Source: Limnohabitans sp. 103DPR2 (GTDB lineage Bacteria; Pseudomonadota; Gammaproteobacteria; Burkholderiales; Burkholderiaceae_C). Taken from it: DNA of 64,000 nucleotides. The notes under the pieces were generated by a model, which searched no databases, had not been told where the DNA came from, and saw only the letters and a program-made list of their open reading frames with translations. The stretch spans positions 682,001-746,000 of the forward strand of contig NZ_CP011834.1 in assembly GCF_001412575.1 (NCBI RefSeq), written 5' to 3'. Of the stretch, positions 8,221 through 17,066 are shown piece by piece (position 1 is the first letter of the stretch; each line of letters begins with the position of its first letter). The translations under genes were made by a program, and so were the position numbers.

Positions 8221-8889
8221 TTAAACGTGGTGCGCCACGGTGGTCATCACCTTGGCGGCTGCGCCCATCATGCGTTTGACAGGTTCGGGCAACTCCACAG
8301 CACCTGACTTTTGTGCCATGCGTGCATGGGCTACCTCGTCCGTTTTCATTTGAGCCACGATGGCTCTGGAGGCCAGATCATTGGCCGGCAGATGCGTCAT
8401 GTGGCTGGCCAGATGGGCTTCTACTTGGTTTTCTGTTTCGACCACAAAGCCCAAGCTGAGCTTGTCGCCCCCCAATTTGCCCGCGCCATAGCCAATGGCG
8501 AAAGCGCCGGCATACCAAAGCGGGTTGAGCAGAGAAGGGCGGCTGTTGAGTTGTTCTAAGCGCTCAGCAGTCCAAGCCAGGTGATCGGTTTCTTCGCGAC
8601 AAGCGGCATCCAGCTTGGCGCGCAAAGCTGAATTCTTGGTGGCCAGGGCTTGTCCCGTATAGAGGGCCTGTGCGCACACTTCCCCGACATGATTGACGCG
8701 CATCAGGGCCGCTGACAAAGACTTCTCAGCCTCGGTGAGCTCGGGCGTGGACTCTTGCGCAGCGAGCGCGCCGTCTTGTTGCGGAATGAGGCGGGCAGTT
8801 GCTTTGGGCGTAGGGCGCGCAGCTCTAGGCGTGGCAAACAGGGTGCGCAGGGCGCTGTCGGCGGCAAGGATCAAAGCATCGGCATTCAT
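8221..8889 (-). CDS. coq7: Demethoxyubiquinone hydroxylase Coq7
   Basis: Coq7 is a di-iron hydroxylase that acts at C6 of the ubiquinone ring, the penultimate step of ubiquinone synthesis; it is peripheral on the inner membrane. The start [17 protein letters not shown] at 8889 gives 222 residues. The ferritin-like iron ligands are visible as [41 protein letters not shown] and [11 protein letters not shown]. The N-terminal 55 residues before this core are a low-complexity linker. It is transcribed towards osmC, with stop codons touching. Confidence 0.95.
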   Translation of the reverse strand: MNADALILAADSALRTLFATPRAARPTPKATARLIPQQDGALAAQESTPELTEAEKSLSAALMRVNHVGEVCAQALYTGQALATKNSALRAKLDAACREETDHLAWTAERLEQLNSRPSLLNPLWYAGAFAIGYGAGKLGGDKLSLGFVVETENQVEAHLASHMTHLPANDLASRAIVAQMKTDEVAHARMAQKSGAVELPEPVKRMMGAAAKVMTTVAHHV

Positions 8890-9085
8890 GGCCGGAAGTT
8901 TAGCCCGCTTGTTGCTCGGAAGCAACAAAAAGCCTCGGTTTGATTCAATATTCTTTGCGAATTGGTCAGACCTCTGGTGGAATACACACAACTTCCCTAA
9001 CGGAGGTTGGCTCAGGGTTTCGGTGGTTTGCGAATCCGTAAACACTAGAACTGGGGCCCTTGTTAAACCTTGGAGAACTTCTCAA

Positions 9086-10117
9086 ATGAAAAAATCCCTC
9101 GTAGCTTTGGCTGTTTTGGCCGCTTCTGGTGCCGCTATGGCCCAATCTTCTGTCACATTGTTCGGTATCGTTGACGCGGCCTACGGTGTTGGTAAAGGCT
9201 CTGTCAGCAACAAAACATCATTGAAAAACTCTGGCTACAACTCTAGCCGTTTGGGTTTCCGTGGCGTTGAAGACCTCGGCGGTGGCTTGAAAGCAGGTTT
9301 CCACTTGGAAGCTGGCGTGAACAACGACGACGGTACAGGCTCTGCTTCTAGCGCAGCTAACCAAGCTCAAACTGCTGCCAACGTTGGCACACAAGGTTTG
9401 ACATTCAACCGCCGTTCAGTGGTCACATTGTCTGGTTCTATGGGCGAGTTGATCTTGGGCCGTGACTACACGCCCCAGTTCTGGTCTGAGACTGTGTATG
9501 ACGCATTCGGTACAAACGGTGTTGGTACCAGCATCTCCGCATTCAAAGGCGGCACAACTGGTGTTCGTTCTTCCAACGGTATCGGCTGGAAGTCACCTTC
9601 CGTGGGTGGCGTTGCATTGTGGGCTCAGTCTTACATGGGCGAAAACGCATCTACAGCAGCTAAAGTCGGTAACGGCAATGGCTTCCGTATCACTTTCGAC
9701 CAAGGCAAATTCAGCGCAGCTTATGCTGACAGCTCTTTGACAACTGGCGCTGGTACAACCAACAAAACTTCCAACCTCGGTGCTTCTTATGACCTGGGCG
9801 TTGCTAAGTTGATGGCTCAATCCAACACAACCAAGTTGACCGGCGCTGCTGACATCAAAGGTCGCAACATCGGTGCTTTGGTGCCAATGGCTGGCGGTAC
9901 ATTCCGCGTGTCACAAGCTCAAACAGACCAAGCTGGCAAAATTGCCAAGCAAACTTCTGTTGGTTTCGTGAACCCACTGAGCAAGCGCACAGACTTGTAC
10001 GCCACATACGCTCGCGTGTCTAACTCTGGTGGTTCCGCAGTTGCTTTGAACGGCGCTTCTACAGCTGCTAACGCATCCTCTACAGGTTACGAGTTCGGCG
10101 TGAAGCACTCTTTCTAA
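9086..10117 (+). CDS. Gram-negative porin (GBP family)
   Basis: This is an outer-membrane general-diffusion porin. The 343-residue product begins with a signal peptide, MKKSLVALAVLAASGAAMAQ, cleaved after AMA/Q. The mature part starts SSVTLFGIVDAAYG, the usual first beta strand of betaproteobacterial porins, contains NSSRLGFRGVEDLGGGLKAGF, and ends in Phe (GVKHSF), the BAM recognition residue. The start at 9086 has TGGAG 10 bp upstream. Codon use is strongly biased (AAC, GGT, GCT, TCT, ACA) relative to neighbours, which suggests very high expression. The leader of about 190 bp between coq7 and this gene is divergent and presumably holds the promoter. Confidence 0.95.
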   Translation: MKKSLVALAVLAASGAAMAQSSVTLFGIVDAAYGVGKGSVSNKTSLKNSGYNSSRLGFRGVEDLGGGLKAGFHLEAGVNNDDGTGSASSAANQAQTAANVGTQGLTFNRRSVVTLSGSMGELILGRDYTPQFWSETVYDAFGTNGVGTSISAFKGGTTGVRSSNGIGWKSPSVGGVALWAQSYMGENASTAAKVGNGNGFRITFDQGKFSAAYADSSLTTGAGTTNKTSNLGASYDLGVAKLMAQSNTTKLTGAADIKGRNIGALVPMAGGTFRVSQAQTDQAGKIAKQTSVGFVNPLSKRTDLYATYARVSNSGGSAVALNGASTAANASSTGYEFGVKHSF

Positions 10118-10152
10118 TTTGACGCTGACGCAAGTCAGTTGATTTAGAAAAG

Positions 10153-10190
10153 TAAAAAATCCACCGTGGCAACGCGGTGGGTTTTTTTTC
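10153..10190 (+). terminator. Intrinsic terminator after the porin gene
   Basis: The stem CCACCG (10161-10166) / CGGTGG (10175-10180) is flanked by an A-run upstream and GTTTTTTTTC downstream. Flanking A/T pairing extends the stem. It lies 36 bp after the porin stop and is a canonical rho-independent terminator. Confidence 0.88.
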
Positions 10191-10226
10191 GTCTTTTTTC
10201 TGCAAATCAAGGGTAATTACGGGGTT

Positions 10227-10278
10227 ATGTACCAAACCGTACATTTCTAAAATAGGTGTGTGTACCAAAACGTACACA
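10227..10278. promoter_or_regulatory. Pair of operator-like palindromes (candidate TetR sites)
   Basis: There are two near-identical inverted repeats: ATGTAC-CAAACC-GTACAT (10227-10244) and TGTGTAC-CAAAAC-GTACACA (10259-10278). Their centres are 33 bp apart, about three helical turns, on the same DNA face. They lie immediately before the GTG start of the first ABC permease gene at 10301. GTAC-type palindromes are common for TetR-family repressors, and a TetR gene closes the same operon (16353-17012). The repeats are seen directly; the regulator assignment is inferred. Confidence 0.6.
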
Positions 10279-10300
10279 TCCAATTTAAAAGGAATGGTGC

Positions 10301-11242
10301 GTGTTTAAACTGGTTCTCCATCGCTTGCTGTTGTCAGTGCCTTTGATCATTCTGGTCACCTTGCTGACCTTTGTGCTGAACAGCTTGGCACCGGGTGACA
10401 TGGCCATGACCATCTTGGGCGCAGACGGTACCCGCGAACAGTATGAAGCCTTGCGCATCGAGTTGGGCTTAGACCGGCCCATCTTGGTTCAGTACCTGTC
10501 TTGGTTGGGCAACGCCGTTCAGGGCGATTTGGGCTTGTCGCACTTCACCAAAGAAACGGTCACGTCACTTTTGAATCCGCGCTTGGGCGTTTCGGTGTCC
10601 ATCATGGCGGGCGTGTTGGTGGTGTGCCTCAGTGTCGGTTTGATGCTGGGTGTGGCAAGCGCTTTGAAGGGCGGCTGGGTGGGGCGTGCCATCGATGCGT
10701 TTTCGCTGGTGGGTTTGATTTTCCCTTCGTTCTGGTTGGCCTTGGTGCTGATCTCTGTCTTTGCGGTCAGCCTGCGATGGTTGCCTGCGACGGGCTATGT
10801 GTTCTTCAGCGAAAGCCCCAAAGATTGGGCGCTGAGTTTGGTGTTGCCTATTTTTTCAGTCGCGATGTATTCCATCACCAGCATCGCCAAACAAACGCGC
10901 GACGCCATGAACGATGTGATGGGGCGCGACTTTGTCCGTGCGCTGCGCGCTTGCGGTTTGCCCGAACGCAGCGTCATTTGGAAACATGCGCTGCGCAACG
11001 CTGCGCTGCCCGTGGTCACCGTGTTGGGTTTGGTCATGATTGGGGCCATCAGCGGTACGGTGTTTGTTGAGCGCGTGTTTGTGTTGCCTGGCTTGGGCAG
11101 CTTGGCGGTCAGTGCCGCATTGAACAAAGACATTTTGCTGCTGCAAGGTGTCACCTTGTATTTCACACTCATGACCGTGGCCATCAATTTGTTGGTAGAC
11201 CTCAGCTACGGTTGGTTGAATCCGAAAGTGAGGGTGTCATGA
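10301..11242 (+). CDS. Peptide-type ABC transporter permease (DppB-like)
   Basis: This is one of two inner-membrane permease subunits of a dipeptide/oligopeptide/nickel-type importer. The 313-residue product begins at a GTG (10301) preceded by AAAGGA; a nearby ATG at 10294 is out of frame. The N-terminal helix LVLHRLLLSVPLIILVTLLTF, the motif LNSLAPGD, about six membrane segments and the EAA loop RACGLPERSVIWKHALRNAALP are typical of DppB/OppB. The stop overlaps the next gene (ATGA). The two palindromes directly upstream suggest it is the first gene of a repressed operon. The substrate cannot be read from sequence. Confidence 0.93.
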   Translation: MFKLVLHRLLLSVPLIILVTLLTFVLNSLAPGDMAMTILGADGTREQYEALRIELGLDRPILVQYLSWLGNAVQGDLGLSHFTKETVTSLLNPRLGVSVSIMAGVLVVCLSVGLMLGVASALKGGWVGRAIDAFSLVGLIFPSFWLALVLISVFAVSLRWLPATGYVFFSESPKDWALSLVLPIFSVAMYSITSIAKQTRDAMNDVMGRDFVRALRACGLPERSVIWKHALRNAALPVVTVLGLVMIGAISGTVFVERVFVLPGLGSLAVSAALNKDILLLQGVTLYFTLMTVAINLLVDLSYGWLNPKVRVS

Positions 11243-12996
11243 GCTATTGGCGCCGGTTGTTAAGCCGTCCGTTGGCGGTAGTGGCATTGGTTTGGCTTTT
11301 GTTCTTGCTCATTTTGTCGGTGGGCTCTGGTGTGCTGGTGCCATTGGACCCCTTGGATCAAGATTTATTGGCGTTGAAGCAAATGCCCAGCAGCGAGCAT
11401 TGGCTGGGCACCGATGCTTTGGGCCGTGATGTCTACAGCCGCATGGTACATGGCATCGCACTCACGATGGCCGGCGTCCTTGAGGCCGTGTTGGTGGCCA
11501 GCGTCTTGGGCTTGAGTTTGGGGGTGAGTGCTGGCTACTTCGGTGGTTTATGGGACCGTCTGGTGCAGCAGTATGTGAGCCTTGTGCAGTCATTGCCGAC
11601 CATGCTCATCATGCTGGCGGTGTTGGCCGTATTTGGCCAGGCCATGCTGCCAGCCATGGTGACCTTGGGGGTGATGGGCTCGGCGGGTGTGTCGCGCGTG
11701 CTGCGAAGCGTCACCTTGGCGGTGCGAGAAGAGCTCTACATTGCCGCTGCACGCATTTCTGGATTGAGTGATTGGCACATCATTGCGCGGCACGTGTTGC
11801 CACGCATTGCAGGGCCCGTGATTGTGCAGATGTCTTTGTTTGCGGCCATTGCCGTGATTGTGCAAACGGGCATCAGCTTTTTAGGCCTGGGTGTGGCACC
11901 ACCCGCGCCGACATGGGGCAGCATGATTTTTGAAGCCTCGGCCAGCTTGAATGATTTTCCTTGGTTGTTGGTGCCCTCCGGTGGTGTGGTGGCCTTGACG
12001 GTGTTGTCGTTTGGTTTGTTGGGCGACAGTTTGCGTGACACCTCGACCGAGGCTTGGTCGCGTCCTGCTGTGCGTCAAAAAGTCAAAGCACGAGAAGCTG
12101 TTGCACCAACCGATGTACCTGCAGACAGTTTGTTGTCGATGCGCAATGTGACCATTGTGGTGGATGGCACGCATGGCCGCGAATTTAAGGCAGACAAACT
12201 GCCTGCACGTGTCTTGGTCAAAGGCGTCAGTTTTGATTTAAAACGCGGTGAAACGCTCGGCATTGTGGGCGAATCAGGCAGTGGCAAAACACTCACCAGT
12301 TTGTCCTTGATGGGTTTATTACCACCTGGCGTGAATGTCAGTGCGGGCACCGCAGTGGTGGCTGGTGAGGTGATTGACCTGTCGAATGAGGCGCGTCTGG
12401 CGCAATTGCGCGGCGCCACAGTGGGCATGATTTTCCAAGAGCCGATGGCGGCGCTTGATCCGTGTTTCACCATTGGCCATCAATTGGCGGAAGTGCTGCG
12501 CTTGCAAGCCTTGAGCGAATCACAAGTTCAAGCCAAAGTGATTGAGTTACTGGAACAAGTCAAAATTCCAAATCCCGACGAAGTGGCTGCACGCTATCCG
12601 CATCAAATTTCGGGTGGCATGGCGCAGCGTGTTGGCATTGCACGCGCTTTGGCCAGTGAACCACAAATTTTGTTGGCCGACGAGCCGACCACGGCACTTG
12701 ATGTCACGGTGCAAGCTGAAATCTTGGCCCTCATTCGCAGCCTGAGCCAGTCGCGCCAAATGGCGGTGGTGTTGGTGACGCACGACTGGGGTGTGGTGGC
12801 CGACATCTGCGATCGTGCCTTGGTCTTGCGCCACGGTGAAGTGCTCGAGTCAGCCTCGGTGGTGGACTTGTTCCATCGCCCGCAACACCCCTACACACAA
12901 GCCTTGCTGGCGGCCAATCCCCACAGCGCCAAACCTGGTGATGTGTTGCCCACCGTGGACGAACAATTGATGACCCTGACAGGCGGTGCCGCATGA
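11239..12996 (+). CDS. Fused ABC permease (DppC-like) and ATPase (DppD-like)
   Basis: A single 585-residue chain joins two transporter parts. Residues about 1-285 form a DppC-type permease with N-terminal membrane helix, DALGRDVYSRMVHGI motif, EAA loop ARISGLSDWHIIARHVLPR and the end GDSLRDTSTEAW. After a linker of about 40 residues, about 305-585 is an ABC ATPase with Walker A GESGSGKT, Q-loop FQEPMAALDP, signature ISGGMAQR, Walker B ILLADEPTTALD, H-loop VTHDWG and a C-terminal HPYTQALL oligopeptide-transport tail. The frame is continuous with no stop or internal start needed. Start chosen at ATGA with the upstream permease. Such fusions are known in this family but uncommon. Confidence 0.93.
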   Translation: MSYWRRLLSRPLAVVALVWLLFLLILSVGSGVLVPLDPLDQDLLALKQMPSSEHWLGTDALGRDVYSRMVHGIALTMAGVLEAVLVASVLGLSLGVSAGYFGGLWDRLVQQYVSLVQSLPTMLIMLAVLAVFGQAMLPAMVTLGVMGSAGVSRVLRSVTLAVREELYIAAARISGLSDWHIIARHVLPRIAGPVIVQMSLFAAIAVIVQTGISFLGLGVAPPAPTWGSMIFEASASLNDFPWLLVPSGGVVALTVLSFGLLGDSLRDTSTEAWSRPAVRQKVKAREAVAPTDVPADSLLSMRNVTIVVDGTHGREFKADKLPARVLVKGVSFDLKRGETLGIVGESGSGKTLTSLSLMGLLPPGVNVSAGTAVVAGEVIDLSNEARLAQLRGATVGMIFQEPMAALDPCFTIGHQLAEVLRLQALSESQVQAKVIELLEQVKIPNPDEVAARYPHQISGGMAQRVGIARALASEPQILLADEPTTALDVTVQAEILALIRSLSQSRQMAVVLVTHDWGVVADICDRALVLRHGEVLESASVVDLFHRPQHPYTQALLAANPHSAKPGDVLPTVDEQLMTLTGGAA

Positions 12997-13835
12997 GCCA
13001 GCAAGCCCTATTGCAAGTGAAAGACTTGCGTGTGAATTTCCCCCAAGGCCGTGGCAAAGTGTTTCAGGCGCTCAAAGGCATCAGCTTGGACATTCAGCCC
13101 GGCGAAACGGTCGGTTTGGTGGGCGAGTCTGGGTCTGGCAAAACCACCGTCGGCCGTGTCATCTTAGGTCTGACAGAAGCCACCAGCGGCGACGTGTGGT
13201 TTGAAGGTGAAAACATCACGCATGCATCGCGTGAGCGCAGACGGGCCTTGGGTCGCGACATTCAGGTGGTGTTTCAAGACCCCTACGGTTCACTCAATCC
13301 AGCGCGCACCATAGGTGACACCTTGGCCGAACCTTTGATGAACGACAAAAGTCTAACGGGCAAAGACATTTCTGAACGAGTGGCTGAAGTTTTGCAACAA
13401 GTGGGCATGCCCACCGACACGGCTTCGCGTTACCCAGGCATGTTTTCAGGCGGCCAGCGTCAACGCATTGCGATTGCCCGCGCCGTCATTGCCAAGCCGC
13501 GACTGATTGTGTGTGACGAGCCTGTGAGTGCCTTGGATTTGTCAGTGCAAGCACAGGTTTTGAATCTGCTGAAGTCTTTGCAACAAAGCATGGGTTTGGC
13601 CATGTTGTTCATCTCGCACGATCTGACGGTGGTTCGGCATGTGTCGCATCGCACCGTGGTGCTGTACCGAGGTGACATTGTGGAGCAGGGCGATGCCGGC
13701 CAAGTGCATGACCATCCCGAGCACCCCTACACGCGTGCGTTGTTGGCTGCTGCACCGGTGCCCGATCCTTTGATTCAGCGCGAACGCCGTGCGCAGTTTG
13801 ACTTGGCCCGACAAGCACTGTCGGGATTGATTTAA
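12993..13835 (+). CDS. Peptide-type ABC transporter ATP-binding protein (DppF-like)
   Basis: This is the second nucleotide-binding subunit of the importer. The 280-residue product has Walker A GESGSGKTTVGR, Q-loop FQDPYGSLNPARTIG, signature FSGGQRQR, Walker B LIVCDEPVSALD, H-loop ISHDLTVVRH and the tail HPYTRALLAAAPVPDP. It starts with a 4-bp overlap (ATGA) with the permease-ATPase fusion, with which it would form the ATPase heterodimer. Confidence 0.95.
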   Translation: MSQQALLQVKDLRVNFPQGRGKVFQALKGISLDIQPGETVGLVGESGSGKTTVGRVILGLTEATSGDVWFEGENITHASRERRRALGRDIQVVFQDPYGSLNPARTIGDTLAEPLMNDKSLTGKDISERVAEVLQQVGMPTDTASRYPGMFSGGQRQRIAIARAVIAKPRLIVCDEPVSALDLSVQAQVLNLLKSLQQSMGLAMLFISHDLTVVRHVSHRTVVLYRGDIVEQGDAGQVHDHPEHPYTRALLAAAPVPDPLIQRERRAQFDLARQALSGLI

Positions 13836-13893
13836 CACGGCCATTCAGTTTCAGTTTTCCCTTTCATTTCTCAATAGACCTCAGGAGACACGT

Positions 13894-15447
13894 ATGAAGA
13901 AAATGAACCTCAACCGACGCCATGCTTTGCTTGCCAGTGTGCTTGGCGCCTGCACTTTGAGCGTGGGCCTGATCAGCGCACCCGCCATGGCGCAAAACAA
14001 TGCCAAGGTATTGAGCATTGGCATGCCCTTCTCGCCCTTGAGCATGGACCCCTCTATCAGCGGCAATGGCCGTGCGGGCGTGCATTTGTCACCCGCTTAT
14101 GAGCCCCTTATTCGCACACAAGCCGATGGCAAATTTGCACCCGCTTTGGCCACGGCTTGGCAAATTTCACCCGACAGCAAAGAAGTGACTTTCACATTGC
14201 GTCAGGATGCCAAGTTCAGCGATGGTGAGTTGGTCACAGCGGAAGCAGTGAAGAAATCCATCGAATACTTCGTGGGCAAAAAAGGCCCGTTCTCTGCCAA
14301 CTTGTCCACCATGACCGGCATTGAAATTCTGGACAAGTTCAAACTCAAAATCAAACTGTCTGCACCGCAGCCTGCGTTGTTGTCGCTGTTTGATGCTTAC
14401 TTCAACAGTGGCGACATCATCAGTCCCAACGGTGTGGCCAAGCCAGATCAGTTGGGCGCGGCCACCTTTGGCGCGGGACCTTACAAGCTCGATCCTTCGG
14501 CCACCATCACAGGCAAAAGTTACACCTACGTGCCCAACGAGCACTACTACGACAAGAGCCGCGTGAAGTGGGACAAGGTGGTGGTTCAAGTGTTTGAAGA
14601 CCAAAATGCGGGTATTCAAGCCATGAAGGCCGGTCAGCTGAAGGTCTTGGTCAGCGATCCTTTTACGGGCAACTCTAACGCTGGCAACTTGCCCAAGGAT
14701 TTGCGCATCGTCTCCGACCCCGTACAGTGGACGGGCCTGATTTTGGCCGACCGCGAAGGTGTCTTTCAGCCTGAGTTGAAAGACGTGCGTGTTCGCCAAG
14801 CAATCAACTACGCATTGGACCGCAAACTGTTGGCCACTGCTTTGTTTGGCAAGTTGGCAGAGCCCTCTGCTCAACTGCAAAGCAAAGGCTTCTTGGGTTA
14901 CGACCCTGAGATTGAAAAACGTTACCCCTACGATCCAGCCAAAGCCAAAGCCTTGTTGGCAGAAGCGGGTTACCCCAATGGCTTTGAGTTGAAGTTGCAA
15001 TATGTCAACAACACCCTTAGCCGCTTCTTGACCATGGCCGTCGCGGGTCAATTGAAGAAAGTGGGCATTCGCCCTGTTACCGAAGAGTTCCAAAACTTTG
15101 GTGCCATGTTGGCGGCAGAGCGCGGCAAGAAAATTGGCGCCTTGATGTTCAACAGCAATTCGGGTGTGCCCAATTTGGCGCGCTTCCAAACCTTGGGCAA
15201 AGGCAGCTTGAATTTTTACAAATCTGAAGACGCCACCTTGACCAAATTGATGGACGAAGCTGCTGCACTGCCTTTGGACAAAGCTGAAAGCGCATGGAAA
15301 AAAGTTTACGCACACACTGCGGAAATTGCTTGGTTTGCGCCCATCGTTGCCAGCCACACCGTGTACTTCGTGTCTAACAGTGTGAAAGCGCCACGAATTG
15401 GTCAATCGGTGGTCATCGATACCATCGACTTTGTGCCTGCCAAATAA
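13894..15447 (+). CDS. Peptide-type ABC transporter substrate-binding protein (SBP_bac_5)
   Basis: This is the periplasmic receptor for the preceding transporter. The 517-residue product has a signal peptide (MKKMNLNRRHALLASVLGAC..., about residues 1-32, cleaved near AMA/QNN) and family-5 features: DPSISGN, LSPAYEPLIRTQADGKFAPALATAW, FTLRQDAKFSDGELVTAEAVKKS. The start has CAGGAGA 7 bp upstream. It lies 58 bp downstream of the dppF-like gene, inside the same operon. Confidence 0.94.
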   Translation: MKKMNLNRRHALLASVLGACTLSVGLISAPAMAQNNAKVLSIGMPFSPLSMDPSISGNGRAGVHLSPAYEPLIRTQADGKFAPALATAWQISPDSKEVTFTLRQDAKFSDGELVTAEAVKKSIEYFVGKKGPFSANLSTMTGIEILDKFKLKIKLSAPQPALLSLFDAYFNSGDIISPNGVAKPDQLGAATFGAGPYKLDPSATITGKSYTYVPNEHYYDKSRVKWDKVVVQVFEDQNAGIQAMKAGQLKVLVSDPFTGNSNAGNLPKDLRIVSDPVQWTGLILADREGVFQPELKDVRVRQAINYALDRKLLATALFGKLAEPSAQLQSKGFLGYDPEIEKRYPYDPAKAKALLAEAGYPNGFELKLQYVNNTLSRFLTMAVAGQLKKVGIRPVTEEFQNFGAMLAAERGKKIGALMFNSNSGVPNLARFQTLGKGSLNFYKSEDATLTKLMDEAAALPLDKAESAWKKVYAHTAEIAWFAPIVASHTVYFVSNSVKAPRIGQSVVIDTIDFVPAK

Positions 15448-15457
15448 GAAGAGAGCC

Positions 15458-16381
15458 ATGAGCGTCAGCATGCTTCACAACGTTTCCACCTTGCCGCTGG
15501 ACCCTGCCATTGTCGACATCGATCGGCAATGGAAAGCGGCCGGCATTCCCGACCTGTACGAGGGGGGCAATGGTCCCGTTAGCCGAGAGCGTGCGCACAA
15601 TGTACGCGCATTTCTCTATCCCAAACCCAAGTTGCCCCAAGGCAGTATTGCATCACGGACTATTCCTGGCCCGGGTGGCGACATCGACGTGCGCATCATT
15701 CGGCCACTTGAAGGCGCAGTGACGGGCACTTTGGTCTATTTCCATGGCGGTGGTTGGGTGGTCGGTGATTTGGAGTCGCACGAAGCGCACGCCATTCGCT
15801 TGGCCAATCGTGCGGGTGTGGTGGTGCTTAATGTGGCCTATCGTTTGGCGCCCGAACATCGCTTTCCTGCTGCGGCCGACGATGCGGAAGCAGCGATGCG
15901 ATGGGCGGCGGCCAACTTGGCAGCGTTAGGTGGTGCTGACAAGCCCTTGGCCGTGGGCGGCGACAGCGCCGGCGGTAATTTAGCCGCTGTGGCGGCTTTG
16001 TACTGCCGTGACCATGGCATTGCCCTGGCGTGCCAGTTGTTGATGTACCCTGCCACCAACTTGACGGGACGTGGCGGGCCAGAGAAATCTTACTTGGGTG
16101 AAGACGCTGAACAAAAAGCCCTTGACCCTCGTGTGTCGCCATTGAAAGCCTCAACATTGGCTGGTTTGGCGCCTGCCATTCTGGGCGTAGGTGTGCATGA
16201 CTTTTTGTACCATGACAATATGGTCTATGCAGCTGCCTTGAAGGCTGCCAATGTGGCGTTATGCTTGCGGGTTTACGGTGATTTAAATCACGGCTTCTTC
16301 AGCTACACCGCAGTGTCGACGGCGTCAGCTGCTGCAGCCGATCAGTTGTGCGATGACCTCCGAGCCCACCTCTCCACCTAA
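15458..16381 (+). CDS. Alpha/beta hydrolase of the hormone-sensitive-lipase family
   Basis: This is probably an esterase or lipase-type carboxylic-ester hydrolase. The 307-residue product has the oxyanion motif YFHGGGWVVGDL, the nucleophile elbow GGDSAGGNLA (Ser near residue 168), a DFLYHDN acid region and the catalytic His in DLNHGFFSY. No signal peptide is seen, so it acts in the cytoplasm. The start at 15458 has GAAGAGAG upstream; a second Met (MLHNVS) is 4 codons later. It sits 10 bp after the binding-protein gene, so it may act on the imported substrate. Confidence 0.9.
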   Translation: MSVSMLHNVSTLPLDPAIVDIDRQWKAAGIPDLYEGGNGPVSRERAHNVRAFLYPKPKLPQGSIASRTIPGPGGDIDVRIIRPLEGAVTGTLVYFHGGGWVVGDLESHEAHAIRLANRAGVVVLNVAYRLAPEHRFPAAADDAEAAMRWAAANLAALGGADKPLAVGGDSAGGNLAAVAALYCRDHGIALACQLLMYPATNLTGRGGPEKSYLGEDAEQKALDPRVSPLKASTLAGLAPAILGVGVHDFLYHDNMVYAAALKAANVALCLRVYGDLNHGFFSYTAVSTASAAAADQLCDDLRAHLST

Positions 16382-17012
16382 CACCTTGCTAGATCCCATA
16401 ACGGACAAGCCCATGGATCCGGTCAAGCGCAATATATTGGAAGTTGCGCTGGCCGAATTCGCCAACTTTGGTTTGGAAGGCAGTCGCATTGAATCTATCG
16501 CGGCGGGCACGCACACCAGCAAACGCATGATTTACTACCACTTTGGTAGCAAAGAAAATTTGTATGCGCAAGTGTTGGAGTTTGCCTACCGCATCGTGCG
16601 AGAAGATCACGTCGATCCACCGGATGATTTGCCGCCGATTGAAGCTTTGGCCAGGCTGGCAGGGTATGCGTTTGACAATTTCAGCAAATACCCCGACTTC
16701 ATTCGCCTCAGCCTGCAGGAAAATTTGCAAGGTGCAAGATTTTTAAAATCTTCCCCCACCATTGTTCAAATGAATCGCGCAACCTTTGCCATGGTGCAGG
16801 ATTTGGTCCGCCGTGGTCAGGCCAATGGCAGCATGCGCAAAGAACTCGACCCCATGAATGTGTACATCAACTTCATTGGCCAGTGTCACTATCACATCTC
16901 CTCGCACTTCAACTACCAGGTTTTGTTTGACTACGATTCAAACCTGCCCAGCAACAGCCTATCTAGGCGGCAAGCCATCTGTGAAGCCATCGTGTGCTAT
17001 GTTCGGGCTTGA
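16353..17012 (+). CDS. TetR-family transcriptional regulator
   Basis: The 219-residue product has a TetR-type helix-turn-helix near residues 25-70 (ILEVALAEFANFGLEGSRI... TSKRMIYYHFGSKENLYAQVLE) and a C-terminal all-helical ligand domain. The ATG at 16353 overlaps the hydrolase gene by 29 bp and lacks a clear ribosome site; an in-frame ATG at 16413 (MDPVKRNILE) preceded by GGACA is a good alternative. As the last gene of the ABC/hydrolase operon it probably represses the operon through the paired palindromes at 10227-10278. Confidence 0.92.
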   Translation: MTSEPTSPPNTLLDPITDKPMDPVKRNILEVALAEFANFGLEGSRIESIAAGTHTSKRMIYYHFGSKENLYAQVLEFAYRIVREDHVDPPDDLPPIEALARLAGYAFDNFSKYPDFIRLSLQENLQGARFLKSSPTIVQMNRATFAMVQDLVRRGQANGSMRKELDPMNVYINFIGQCHYHISSHFNYQVLFDYDSNLPSNSLSRRQAICEAIVCYVRA

Positions 17013-17066
17013 TGCTTGAACCTATTTGACGGCATCGTTGTGTTCGCCGAATTGAGGATCTTTGAA

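Noticed and set aside
8900..8921. Hairpin TTGTTGC/GCAACAA upstream of coq7 as a terminator
   Set aside because: There is no T-run on either strand and no gene end nearby; it could be a leader structure but nothing supports a function.
14167..15471. Open frame of 434 codons opposite the first binding-protein gene
   Set aside because: Antisense shadow; the plus-strand protein has a signal peptide and family motifs.
17016..17066. Upstream start for the ArgH-like gene at 17016
   Set aside because: The ATG at 17067 has a ribosome site and begins a clean signal peptide; the extension adds 17 residues that spoil it.
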